A DNA stretch of 64,000 nt from Niveibacterium microcysteis (GTDB taxonomy: Bacteria > Pseudomonadota > Gammaproteobacteria > Burkholderiales > Rhodocyclaceae), in contig NZ_CP071060.1 of NCBI RefSeq assembly GCF_017161445.1, forward strand, positions 1,364,001-1,428,000, written 5' to 3'. Made by a program: the position numbers and the translations under genes. The notes beneath the pieces are model-generated. The model was not told the DNA's origin. It did not search any database and was given only the letters and a program-made list of their open reading frames with translations. Of the stretch, positions 34,465-46,561 are shown one piece after another; the stretch's first letter is position 1, and the number at the start of each line of letters is the position of its first letter.

Positions 34465-34919
34465 TTCGCGATATCCAGCTTCAGCAGGGTTTCGGTTTCG
34501 CGGCCTTCGTTGTCCGACACGCGCAGCCGGATCGGGTGCAGGCCGGGCGGCATGCGTACATCGGCGAGTTCGATGCCTTCGGCGCTCAGACCGGCGCGTG
34601 CGCGCGGCAGCAGATCCACCGGCGGCGTGCTGAGGTAGGTCATCTCCACCGTCTTTGGATCGATCTTTGCGCCGCCGCGGGCTTTGAACGCAATCTTCAG
34701 TTTCAGCGGTGTCGCCAGCGCCTTTGCATCCGGTGCGGGCGAGACTTGCGTAACGCTCGGGCCACGCGTGATGCCGCGCATCGTCGGGATCTCGGCAGGC
34801 GGGCGGGCCGCTTCTTCGGGCGTGATCAGATCGAGCGCGCGGGCCTCTGCGGCGGCGACAAAGGCGGCGGTCAGGACCAGGCAGCGCAGGGCGTGGCGGC
34901 GTGTCGGGGCGGTCGTCAT
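34461..34919 (-). CDS. Exported beta-rich protein, unknown
   Basis: A 152-residue protein with an N-terminal signal including paired arginines (TRRHALRCLVLTAAFVAAAEARA). The RR pair is followed by HALRC, not a clear Tat motif, so Sec export is as likely. The mature part is beta-rich (LKLKIAFKARGGAKIDPKTVEMTYL, PPGLHPIRLRVSDNEGRETET) and resembles an immunoglobulin-like fold. The next gene start overlaps this stop (ATGA). Confidence 0.6.
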   Translation of the reverse strand: MTTAPTRRHALRCLVLTAAFVAAAEARALDLITPEEAARPPAEIPTMRGITRGPSVTQVSPAPDAKALATPLKLKIAFKARGGAKIDPKTVEMTYLSTPPVDLLPRARAGLSAEGIELADVRMPPGLHPIRLRVSDNEGRETETLLKLDIAK

Positions 34920-35058
34920 GTCGGGTTCCTGTTCTTTTCGGCCGGGGCTGGCGCTTGGACGAAGCCGAGAATGTAACGTAAGGGTGGTGCGCGCGGCAGC
35001 GCTACACGCATGGCGGGAATGTGAAGGATTGATTCGCCGGCACAGGTAAAATCGCGGG

Positions 35059-38565
<3,507 letters not shown>

Positions 38566-38915
38566 ACGCGCCAATTCGACCGCCTCGGCCGCCGCGGCGG
38601 TGGCGCCGCACAGCCGCCGCGCCCCGCGCCCCGCAGGCATGCAGCCGCTCAACCGCTTGCCAGCCTGTTCTCTGGCGACGAAAACCACTTTTCTGCAGTG
38701 GAATTGACGCAAGCGCGCCTGTCGAGGTTGCGCGGCGGGTTTGACCTGGATTAGCGTTTCAACCTGCGACGCCCGAGGGGGCTTTTCATGCCCCGGGGCA
38801 AGCCAATCCAGTCCGGCTGCGCACTGCGGCAGCCCAGCATGACCCATCCGTCTGATCCGGATTCGGGCTTCGAAGCAATGGGGGCTCGTTCCGTTTGCGT
38901 GAATGAGGACCTTCC
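38566..38915. other. Intergenic leader upstream of the RND operon
   Basis: These 350 bases hold no credible gene. A short GGGGC-TTTTCAT-GCCCC stem lies at 38778-38794 without a T-run, and GC-rich palindromic stretches near 38585-38610 (CCGCCGCGGCGG) may end the dnaE transcript. Sequences TTGACG (about 38704) and TTGACC (about 38741) could serve as -35 elements for the efflux operon, but I could not pair either with a good -10. No regulator gene is next to the operon. Confidence 0.45.
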
Positions 38916-40151
38916 ATGTCACCGCAGTCTGTTCGCTCCGCTGGTGCATCGCTTCGCACCCTCCGCTCCCCGCTGACCTCCACGCTGATGTGCGCGCTGC
39001 TTCTGGCGCTCGCGGGATGCGGAAAGGGTAACCAGGCACCACAGGCCGGCTCGGCGCCTGAGGTCACAGTGCAGCCGGTGGTGGTGCAGGATGTGCCGAT
39101 CGTGCCCGAGTTCGTCGGCCAGACGGAAAGCTCCCGACAGGTGGAGATTCGCGCGCGGGTGAGCGGCTTCCTTGAGAAGCGGCTATATCGCGAAGGGGCA
39201 ATGGTGAAGGAGGGGCAGCCGCTCTTCCAGCTTGACCGCAAGCCCTTCGAGGCGCAGTTGCAGGTGGCGAAAGCACAGCTGGCGCAGGAAGAGGCGCGCT
39301 TGGTGACGGCGGAGGCCAACCGCAAACGCATCGAACCGCTGGCCGAGAAGAACGCGGTGAGCCAGAAGGACCGCGACGACGCGATCGGCAACTACCGTGC
39401 CGCGGCGGCCGGCGTTGAGGCCGCCAAGGCAGCCGTGATCACGGCGGAGTTGAATCTTTCCTATACCGGCATTCACTCGCCGGTGTCCGGGCTGGCGAGT
39501 TTCGCCAAAGTCGCGGAGGGCACTTACCTCGATCCGCAAAACAGCCTGCTGACCTATGTCGCGGCCCTGTCGCCGATGCGGGTGAACTTCAGCATCTCCG
39601 AGAATCAGCAGTTGAGTTTCGGTGACATGGTGAAGAAGGGGGTGGTGCGGGCGCCGAAAGAAGGGGACTTCCGCGTTGAAGTGGTGTTGGCCGATGGTTC
39701 GCGCTTCGAGGAAACCGGCCGGCTCACCTTTACCGATGCGTCCTTCAGTCAGGAGACGGGTACCTTCCTGGCGCGTGCCGAGTTGCCGAATACGAAGGGC
39801 ACGCTGCGCCCCGGGCAGTTTGTCAGGGTGCGCCTCCACGGCGCCTATCGCCTCAACGGCATCGTGGTGCCGCAGCGCGCGGTGTTGCAGACGGCGCAGG
39901 GCAACCTTGCTTTCGTGGTCGATGCGGCGGGCAAGGCGCAGGTGCGACCGCTGCAGCTGGCGTCCATGCAGGGTGACAACTGGGTCGTCTCCGCCGGCCT
40001 CAAGGCGGGCGACAACCTGGTGGTGGACGGCGGCATGAAGCTTCGGCCGGATGTGCCGGTGAAGGTCGTGAAAACGCTTGAACCCTTCAAGGCGGACGTC
40101 GACCCGGTGCTGATGCCGCAAACCGAGCAATCTGCGGCGGCTGCGAAGTAA
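38916..40151 (+). CDS. RND efflux periplasmic adaptor (MexA/AcrA type)
   Basis: A 411-residue membrane fusion protein with a lipobox (LALAGC, Cys35). HlyD-type lipoyl half-motifs (VEIRARVSGFLEKRLYREGAMVKEGQPLFQLD, and LSYTGIHSPVSGLASFAKVAEGTYL) flank a coiled-coil hairpin (AQLAQEEARLVTAEANRKRIEPLAEKNAVSQ). It connects the inner-membrane pump to the outer-membrane channel. Twelve bases separate it from the pump gene, so one operon is likely. Start ATG at 38916 has GAGGA upstream; an ATG at 38988 would also give the lipobox. Confidence 0.93.
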   Translation: MSPQSVRSAGASLRTLRSPLTSTLMCALLLALAGCGKGNQAPQAGSAPEVTVQPVVVQDVPIVPEFVGQTESSRQVEIRARVSGFLEKRLYREGAMVKEGQPLFQLDRKPFEAQLQVAKAQLAQEEARLVTAEANRKRIEPLAEKNAVSQKDRDDAIGNYRAAAAGVEAAKAAVITAELNLSYTGIHSPVSGLASFAKVAEGTYLDPQNSLLTYVAALSPMRVNFSISENQQLSFGDMVKKGVVRAPKEGDFRVEVVLADGSRFEETGRLTFTDASFSQETGTFLARAELPNTKGTLRPGQFVRVRLHGAYRLNGIVVPQRAVLQTAQGNLAFVVDAAGKAQVRPLQLASMQGDNWVVSAGLKAGDNLVVDGGMKLRPDVPVKVVKTLEPFKADVDPVLMPQTEQSAAAAK

Positions 40152-40163
40152 GGGAGCGCGAAA

Positions 40164-43100
40164 ATGATCTCCCACCTCTGTATCCGGCGGCCGATTCTCG
40201 CCTCGGTGCTCTCGATCGTCGTGACGATCGCGGGCCTCGCGGCGATGTTCGCATTGCCGATCGCGCAGTACCCCGACATCTCGCCGGTTCAGGTCACGAT
40301 ATCCACCGCCTACCCGGGCGCCGATGCCAAGACGATCGAGGATTCCGTGGCCGCGCCGCTGGAAGCGCAGATCAATGGCGTCGACAACATGATGTACATG
40401 CAGTCGACCAGCTCGGCCGCAGGTCAGTATTCACTGACGGTGTACTTCAAGGTCGGCACCGATCCAGACATCGCGCAGGTGCAGGTGCAGAACCGCATCA
40501 GCCTCGCGATGACCCAACTGCCGGACATCGTGCAGAAGGCGGGTGTCAGTGTCGCGAAGCGCTCCAACAGCTTCCTGATGCTGCTGGGCCTGTATTCGCC
40601 CGACGGGCGCTTCGACGACAAGACGATTGCGAACTACGCGAACGTGTATGTGCTCGACGCGATCAAGCGTGTTCCGGGCGCCAACCAGGCCTCCATCATG
40701 GGCGTGCCGGACCTGGCGATGCGCATCTGGCTCAAGCCGGACCGCATGGCGGCGCTGGGCATCACGCCGACCGACATCCAGCGCGCCGTGTCGGCCCAGA
40801 ACCAGCAGTTCGGTATCGGCCGCGTCGGTGCTTCACCGACGGATCGGCCGGTCGAGCTGACCTTCCCGGTTGTCGCGGGTGGGCGTTTCTCGGATCCGTC
40901 TGAATTCGAACGGATCATTTTGCGCACCGACGCCAAAGGTGCCGCGATCGTGCGGCTCGGGGACGTCGGGCGGGCCGAGGTCGGGCAAAAGGACTACCTC
41001 GTCCGCGCAACGATGAACGGCAAACCGACGACGCTGATTGCCGTGTATCAGCAAGCCGGCTCGAACGCGCTACAGGTCGCAAAGGATGTGCGCGCGATGA
41101 TGGCGGAGATGAAGAAGACCTTCCCGGAGGGGATGGACTATCTCGTCTCGCTCGATACCACCACCTTCGTGCAGGATTCGATCAACGAAGTGGTGCATAC
41201 GCTCTTTGAGGCAGTGGTGCTGGTCGTGCTGGTGGTTTACCTGTTCCTGCAGAACCTCCGTGCGACGGTGATCCCGACCGTCGCGGTGGTGGTGTCACTG
41301 GTGGGTACCTTCATCGGCATGACGCTGCTGGGGTTCTCGATCAACATGCTGACGCTGTTCGGCCTGGTGCTCGCGATCGGTATCGTGGTGGACGATGCGA
41401 TCGTGGTGATCGAGAACGTCGAGCGCAACATGCACGAGTTCAAGCTTTCGCCGCGTGACGCGGCGTTCAAGGCGATGGACGAAGTGACCGGGCCGGTGAT
41501 CGCGATCGTGCTGGTGCTCTCCGCCGTATTCATTCCGGTCGCCTTCATCAGCGGCACGACGGGCCTCCTGTACAAGCAGTTCGCCATCACCATCGTGATC
41601 TCGGTGGCGCTCTCCGGCTTCGTGGCCCTGACGCTCACGCCAGCGATGGCGGCCCTGATGCTGAAGCCCCAACACGGCGAGCCGAACCGCTTCTTCCGCT
41701 GGTTCAACCGTGTGTTCGACCGGATGACGACGAGCTATGCGGCAGGGGTGCAGTTGACCATCAAGCGCGTCGCCGTGGCGATGCTGGTGTTTGCCGTGAT
41801 GGTCGCGGCCATCCTTGGCCTCTTCAAGCACATCCCTGGCTCCTTCGTGCCGATGGAAGACCAGGGCTATGTACTGGCCGCCACGATCCTGCCGGACGCG
41901 GCGAGTCTGGATCGCACGCAGAAGACGACCGAGCGGGTTGCGCAGGACTTCGCCAAATTGCCCTCGGTGCGCAACACGTCTTCCATCCCCGGTTTCAGCA
42001 TGATCGACAACCAGATGAAGTCGAGCGCCGGCATCGTGTTCGTCGAGATGAAGCCCTTCGAGGAGCGTGGCGGCGGCCTGCGGGCGTCGGCCAAAGCGGC
42101 GGTGTTCCAGGCGCGTAAGGCGAGTGCCACGATTCAGGATGGGGTGGTGGTGCCGTTGATGCCGCCGCCGATTCCGGGGCTGGGCAGTTCAGGCGGCTTC
42201 GAGTTCTGGATTCAGAGCAAGGGCGGCGCGAACTACGCCGAAGTCGACCGGGTGACCAAGGCGTTTGTGGCAGAGGCGAAGAAGCGGCCCGAGCTGGCCG
42301 ACATGACCACGCTGGTGAACGCGGCATCGCGCCAGTTGAAGGTGGAGGTCGACCGCAACCGTGCGGAGACGCTCGGTGTGCCGGTGCAGGATGTGTACGC
42401 CGCGATGCAGACGCTGTTTGGCTCGCTGTACGTGAGTCAGTACAACGCCTTCTCGCGCGTCTTCCAGGTGATCTTGCAAGCCGAACCGAAGTACCGCGAA
42501 TCGCCTGACGACCTGCAGAACATCTATGTTCGCCAGTCCGGCGGGAAGATGCTGCCCTTGTCCGCGGTCACCACGACGCACTTCACCACCGGCGCCGAGC
42601 TGATCAGCCGCTTCAACGGTTTCTCGGCGGCCAAGGTCACCGGCAACGCGGCTGCCGGCTACAGCTCGGGGCAGGCGATTCAGGCGATGGAGGAAGTGGC
42701 GGCGGAGACGCTGCCCGAGGGCTTCTCGTTCGCATGGTCTGGCCTCGCTTACGAGGAGAAACAGGCGGGCGGTACCACTGCCGTCGTGTTCGCCTTCGGC
42801 ATCATCATGGTGTTCCTGATCCTGGCGGCGCAGTACGAGTCCTGGGGCCTGCCGTTCTCGGTGATTACCGCGGTGCCCTTCGGCATCTTCGGTGCGCTGG
42901 TAGCCATCTTCCTGCGTGGTCTGGAGAACGACATCTACTTCCAGGTCGGTCTCGTTACGTTGGTCGGCCTGGCCGCGAAGAACGCAATCCTGATCGTCGA
43001 GTTCGCGGTGCTGAAACGTCAGGAAGGGCTGCCGATCGTCGAGGCTGCGGTTGAAGCGGCGCGATTGCGGCTGAGACCGATCGTGATGACGTCGATGGCC

Positions 43101-43307
43101 TTCATCGCAGGCGCCGTACCGTTGGCGATCGCGACCGGGGCGGGCGCGAACTCGCGGCACTCGATTGGTACCGGGCTGATCGGCGGCATGATCGGCGCGA
43201 CCACGCTGGCGCTGTTCTTCGTACCCCTGTTCTTCGTGATGGTGCAGACGTTAGGCGAGAAGCTGGGCGGGAAGAAGGCCGCTACCGGGGAGGCGCATCA
43301 TGAGTAA
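40164..43307 (+). CDS. RND efflux permease (HAE1/AcrB type)
   Basis: A 1047-residue, twelve-segment proton-driven multidrug pump. It begins ISHLCIRRPILASVLSIVV. The proton-relay aspartates lie in LAIGIVVDDAIVVIEN in TM4, and the TM10 lysine lies in VGLAAKNAILIVEFAV. Porter-domain motifs (FPVVAGGRFSDPSEFERI, RLGDVGRAEVG) match the hydrophobe/amphiphile efflux group. Substrates cannot be deduced. The stop overlaps the OMF gene by 8 nt. Confidence 0.96.
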   Translation: MISHLCIRRPILASVLSIVVTIAGLAAMFALPIAQYPDISPVQVTISTAYPGADAKTIEDSVAAPLEAQINGVDNMMYMQSTSSAAGQYSLTVYFKVGTDPDIAQVQVQNRISLAMTQLPDIVQKAGVSVAKRSNSFLMLLGLYSPDGRFDDKTIANYANVYVLDAIKRVPGANQASIMGVPDLAMRIWLKPDRMAALGITPTDIQRAVSAQNQQFGIGRVGASPTDRPVELTFPVVAGGRFSDPSEFERIILRTDAKGAAIVRLGDVGRAEVGQKDYLVRATMNGKPTTLIAVYQQAGSNALQVAKDVRAMMAEMKKTFPEGMDYLVSLDTTTFVQDSINEVVHTLFEAVVLVVLVVYLFLQNLRATVIPTVAVVVSLVGTFIGMTLLGFSINMLTLFGLVLAIGIVVDDAIVVIENVERNMHEFKLSPRDAAFKAMDEVTGPVIAIVLVLSAVFIPVAFISGTTGLLYKQFAITIVISVALSGFVALTLTPAMAALMLKPQHGEPNRFFRWFNRVFDRMTTSYAAGVQLTIKRVAVAMLVFAVMVAAILGLFKHIPGSFVPMEDQGYVLAATILPDAASLDRTQKTTERVAQDFAKLPSVRNTSSIPGFSMIDNQMKSSAGIVFVEMKPFEERGGGLRASAKAAVFQARKASATIQDGVVVPLMPPPIPGLGSSGGFEFWIQSKGGANYAEVDRVTKAFVAEAKKRPELADMTTLVNAASRQLKVEVDRNRAETLGVPVQDVYAAMQTLFGSLYVSQYNAFSRVFQVILQAEPKYRESPDDLQNIYVRQSGGKMLPLSAVTTTHFTTGAELISRFNGFSAAKVTGNAAAGYSSGQAIQAMEEVAAETLPEGFSFAWSGLAYEEKQAGGTTAVVFAFGIIMVFLILAAQYESWGLPFSVITAVPFGIFGALVAIFLRGLENDIYFQVGLVTLVGLAAKNAILIVEFAVLKRQEGLPIVEAAVEAARLRLRPIVMTSMAFIAGAVPLAIATGAGANSRHSIGTGLIGGMIGATTLALFFVPLFFVMVQTLGEKLGGKKAATGEAHHE

Positions 43308-44724
43308 GAAGCTTCAGCGCTCTGTGTTGAGCCTCACCCTTGCGTCGATGCTGGGCGGCTGCGCGCTGTTCCATAGCGAGACGAAGCCAGCACTTCAGCC
43401 GTACGAACGGTGGCGCAGCGAAAATCCCGCGCCGTCCGCATCCGACGTGGATGCCGAACTGGCGCACGATTTCTGGACCGCGTTTGACGATCCGACGCTC
43501 AACCAGTTGATGGATCTGGCGTTTGTGGCCAACCCGGATGTGCGCATTGCCGCAGCCAACGTTGAAAACTATCGTGCCCGCGTGACGGCTACCGGGGCCG
43601 ACCGTTTTCCGCAATTGGGGCTTGGTGCGCAGGCCGCGCGCGGCAAGGGAGGCGACTTCCCGCCCAAACCCGCCAATGCCTTCTCGGTGGGCCTCAACCT
43701 GACTTGGGAAATCGACTTGTGGGGCAGGCTTGCGCGCGCGACCGACGCCGCTCGGGCCGACCTGCTGGCCCAGCGCGAAGTGCAGCGCGGCGTCTGGTTG
43801 TCGCTCGCGTCTTCCGTTGCCCAAGGCTACTTCACGCTGCGCCAGCTCGATAGCCAGCTGGAGATTTCGCGCAGCACGCTGGCTTTGCGCAAGACCAGTC
43901 TCGATCTGTTTCAGCTGCGTTTTGACGGCGGCGTGATCTCAGAAGTCGAGCTTGCGCAGGTGCGTTCGGAATACGAACAGGCGGTCTCAGCCGTACCGCA
44001 GATCGAGGCTGCGATCGGAAAAGCGGAAAACGCCTTGTCGGTGCTGTTGGGGCGCAACCCGGGGCCAATCGAGCGCGGCAAGGCACTTGCTGATCTGCGC
44101 GATCCGGATGTGCCGGCTGGGCTGCCTTCACAACTGCTGACTCGCCGGCCCGACATCCGCTCCGCCGAAGCGCAGCTTGCGGCGGCAGATGCCCGCGTCG
44201 ATGCGGCGCGCCTCGCATGGTTCCCGAGCATCAGCCTGACCGGGCTCTTTGGTGTGGCGAGCGGCGATCTTTCTGCGCTCTTCAATGATGGCAACCAGGT
44301 CTGGAGCGGTGTCGCAGGACTGACTCAGCCCATCTTCGACGCCGGGCGAATCGGCGCCAGTGTCGACAGCGCCCGTGCCACGCGCGAAGCCTTGGTCGCC
44401 CAGTACCAGAAGACGGTGCAGAACGCTTTCCGCGAAGTTGATGATGCGCTGGTGTCGCGCGTGAAGCTGCGCGAACAGCTCGCAGCCTCGACACGCCAGG
44501 TTGAAGCGCTGACGCGCTATGCCGAGCTCGCGAAGCTTCGCTACGAGAATGGCTACACCAGCTATCTCGAAGTGATCGACGCCGATCGTGCGTTGTTCTC
44601 GGCTGATCTGAACCGCATCGCAACACAAAGCGCGGTGCTGGGAGCGTCGCTGGAACTCTATCGCGCGCTCGGTGGGGCGTGGATGGACAAGCGGATCGAA
44701 GCGCAGGCCAAACCTGCGGGGTAA
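43300..44724 (+). CDS. RND efflux outer-membrane factor (NodT/OprM type)
   Basis: A 474-residue outer-membrane lipoprotein channel with a lipobox (ASMLGGC, Cys21). Internal duplication of the OEP domain is visible: LDSQLEISRSTLALRKTSLDLFQLRFDGGVISEVELAQVRSEYE in the first half and VEALTRYAELAKLRYENGYTSYLEVIDADRALF in the second. RSAEAQLAAADARVDAARLAWFPSISLTG is typical. Third gene of the tripartite efflux operon, overlapping the pump by 8 nt. Confidence 0.95.
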   Translation: MSKKLQRSVLSLTLASMLGGCALFHSETKPALQPYERWRSENPAPSASDVDAELAHDFWTAFDDPTLNQLMDLAFVANPDVRIAAANVENYRARVTATGADRFPQLGLGAQAARGKGGDFPPKPANAFSVGLNLTWEIDLWGRLARATDAARADLLAQREVQRGVWLSLASSVAQGYFTLRQLDSQLEISRSTLALRKTSLDLFQLRFDGGVISEVELAQVRSEYEQAVSAVPQIEAAIGKAENALSVLLGRNPGPIERGKALADLRDPDVPAGLPSQLLTRRPDIRSAEAQLAAADARVDAARLAWFPSISLTGLFGVASGDLSALFNDGNQVWSGVAGLTQPIFDAGRIGASVDSARATREALVAQYQKTVQNAFREVDDALVSRVKLREQLAASTRQVEALTRYAELAKLRYENGYTSYLEVIDADRALFSADLNRIATQSAVLGASLELYRALGGAWMDKRIEAQAKPAG

Positions 44725-44768
44725 GACCTGCTGACGTTGTGCATCCGCGACGCAAAGTTTTGTCAGGC

Positions 44769-44797
44769 TTTGCGTCCGCGGGTTGCGCGCGGATAAT
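44769..44797 (+). promoter_or_regulatory. Candidate sigma-70 promoter of the beta-barrel gene
   Basis: TTTGCG (44769-44774), a 17-base spacer and GATAAT (44792-44797) 31 bases before the ATG at 44828. The -10 is good, the -35 is weak. The palindromic stretch around GCGCGGATAATCGCGCC overlaps it. Confidence 0.35.
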
Positions 44798-44827
44798 CGC
44801 GCCACATTGATTTGGAGGGATTTCCGC

Positions 44828-45490
44828 ATGAGAGCACTTCGCATTGCCGTAGCCGTTGCCGCCGTTGCCGCTGCCAGCCAGGCACACGCCGTGGGTGTTG
44901 GCGTACGCGCGGGCACAACCGGTATTGGTGCCGACGTTGGCTTCAGCGTTGCGCCGACGCTGCTCGCACGGGTTGGTTACTCCTACCTGAACTACAGCAA
45001 CACCGTCGAAGTGACCGACGTCAAATACGACGGCAAGCTCAAGCTGTCGAACGGCAGCTTGCTGCTCGACTGGAGCCCGCTGGGCCCGTTCCGCATCACC
45101 GGCGGCCTGATCCTCAACGACAACAAAGTCGACGTCACCGGCACGCCGACGGGCAGCACCTACACGATCAACGGCAATACCTACCCGGCCGCCGCAGTCG
45201 GCACGCTGAATGGCACCGTCAAGGTGGGCAACAAGGCGGCGCCCTACCTGGGCATTGGCTACGGCAACGTCGCCACCGCAGGCGTGAACTTCTACTTCGA
45301 CCTCGGTGTGGTATTCCAGGGGACGCCGAAGGCGGAGCTGACCGCCAACTGCGGCAGCGCAATCGTCGGCACGCCGGCCTGTTCGCAACTGCAGAGCGAC
45401 GTTGCGGCCGAGCAGGCCAAGCTCGCTGATGACCTGAAGAAGTTCCAGTACTACCCGGTTGCCAACATCGGCATCACGATTGGCTTCTGA
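44828..45490 (+). CDS. Outer-membrane beta-barrel protein, putative
   Basis: A 220-residue protein with a Sec signal (about 1-21, ending AASQAHA), followed by alternating beta strands ending in aromatic residues and a C-terminal NIGITIGF, the Phe-ending pattern required for BAM insertion. The strands FSVAPTLLARVGYSYLNY, FRITGGLILND, APYLGIGYGN and FYFDLGVVFQG suggest an eight-strand barrel. A surface loop with a helix (LQSDVAAEQAKLADDLKKFQYY) precedes the last strand. GGAGGG lies upstream of the ATG. Two cysteines (NCGSAI, PACSQL) may form a disulfide. Specific function unknown. Confidence 0.75.
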   Translation: MRALRIAVAVAAVAAASQAHAVGVGVRAGTTGIGADVGFSVAPTLLARVGYSYLNYSNTVEVTDVKYDGKLKLSNGSLLLDWSPLGPFRITGGLILNDNKVDVTGTPTGSTYTINGNTYPAAAVGTLNGTVKVGNKAAPYLGIGYGNVATAGVNFYFDLGVVFQGTPKAELTANCGSAIVGTPACSQLQSDVAAEQAKLADDLKKFQYYPVANIGITIGF

Positions 45491-45551
45491 TCGCCTCGTT
45501 GCGGTCTTGGCGGGCGCCTGCGGGCGCCCGTCGTCGTTTCAGGAGTTGCAT

Positions 45552-46028
45552 GTGACCCGCTCGCTTTTGCTTGACTCGCCGCTGTTGGCGCCGGCGCTGG
45601 ATGCGGCGAAGGATGCGCCACGCCGACGCAAGAACCTCAACCTGCATACCTCGACCGACGCTCCGGCGCAGCGTTTCTTCAACGCGATGGAGCCGGACAG
45701 CTATGTGCGTCCGCACCGGCATCTGGATGCCGGCAAGGAGGAGACTTTGCTGGTGGTTCGCGGCAGCGTCGGCGTATTTGAATTCGATGACGACGGTGCG
45801 GTGATCCGTGCTGCGCGCTTGTCAGCGAGCAGCGATGCCTTCGGCCTTCATGTGCCGCTTGGCGTATGGCATTCGCTCGTCGCACTTGAGTCGGGTACGG
45901 TGTTCCTCGAGGTGAAGGGCGGGCCGTATGTGCCTTTTTCGCCCGAAGACTTTGCGCCCTGGGCTCCCGCTGAGGGCGACGCCGCGGCGGCCGACTTCAT
46001 CGCGGCGCTGCGCCGCAATCTGGGCTGA
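45552..46028 (+). CDS. WbuC-family cupin fold metalloprotein
   Basis: A 158-residue protein whose start I take as the GTG at 45552, with AGGAG seven bases upstream. The cupin motif is in YVRPHRHLDAGKEETLLVVRG and HVPLGVWHSLVALESG, giving His-x-His, Glu and His metal ligands. WbuC proteins are small single-domain cupins sometimes linked to O-antigen clusters; none is near here. It precedes trmL by 3 bases, so the two are probably co-transcribed. Confidence 0.85.
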   Translation: MTRSLLLDSPLLAPALDAAKDAPRRRKNLNLHTSTDAPAQRFFNAMEPDSYVRPHRHLDAGKEETLLVVRGSVGVFEFDDDGAVIRAARLSASSDAFGLHVPLGVWHSLVALESGTVFLEVKGGPYVPFSPEDFAPWAPAEGDAAAADFIAALRRNLG

Positions 46029-46031
46029 ACC

Positions 46032-46496
46032 ATGCTGGACATCGTGCTCGTTCACCCCGAGATTCCGCCCAACACCGGCAACGCGATCCGGCTGAGTGCC
46101 AACGTTGGCGCCCGGCTGCATCTGGTGGAGCCGCTGGGTTTCGATCTCTCTGACAAGCAGCTCAAGCGCGCCGGCCTTGACTACCACGACCTCGCACATG
46201 TCACGGTACATCCAGACTGGGCTGCCTGCCGTGCGGCACTCGCCGGCAAGCGTTTCTTCGCGCTGACCTCGCGCGGCACGGTGCGGTACGACACCGTGCG
46301 CTATACGCCGGACGATGTGCTGGTATTCGGCTGCGAAACAGCCGGATTGCCGCAAGCGATTCGCGATGAATTCGATGCGGAACACTGCCTGCGTGTGCCG
46401 ATGTGGCCGGGCAATCGCAGCATCAACTTGTCCAACACCGTCGCGCTGGTCGCTTACGAAGCGTGGCGGCAGCACGGCTTCGCGGCAGGCATCTGA
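46032..46496 (+). CDS. trmL: tRNA (cytidine(34)-2'-O)-methyltransferase TrmL
   Basis: A 154-residue SPOUT-class RNA methyltransferase that 2'-O-methylates the wobble base of tRNA-Leu isoacceptors. Family motifs are present: LVHPEIPPNTGNAIRLSANVGARLHLVEPLGF, LKRAGLDYHDLAHV, VFGCETAGLP and the knot region VPMWPGNRSINLSNTVALVAYEAWRQ. Length agrees with the family. It lies 3 bases after the WbuC-like gene. Confidence 0.95.
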   Translation: MLDIVLVHPEIPPNTGNAIRLSANVGARLHLVEPLGFDLSDKQLKRAGLDYHDLAHVTVHPDWAACRAALAGKRFFALTSRGTVRYDTVRYTPDDVLVFGCETAGLPQAIRDEFDAEHCLRVPMWPGNRSINLSNTVALVAYEAWRQHGFAAGI

Positions 46497-46561
46497 GCGC
46501 ACTGTCGCGCCAGCGGGCAGAATGACGGGCTGGTCGTCTGGGATTGGAAAGGACTGCTCGT

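Noticed and set aside
38778..38794. Terminator of dnaE
   Set aside because: The stem is five base pairs with no T-run; kept only as a remark under the intergenic entry.
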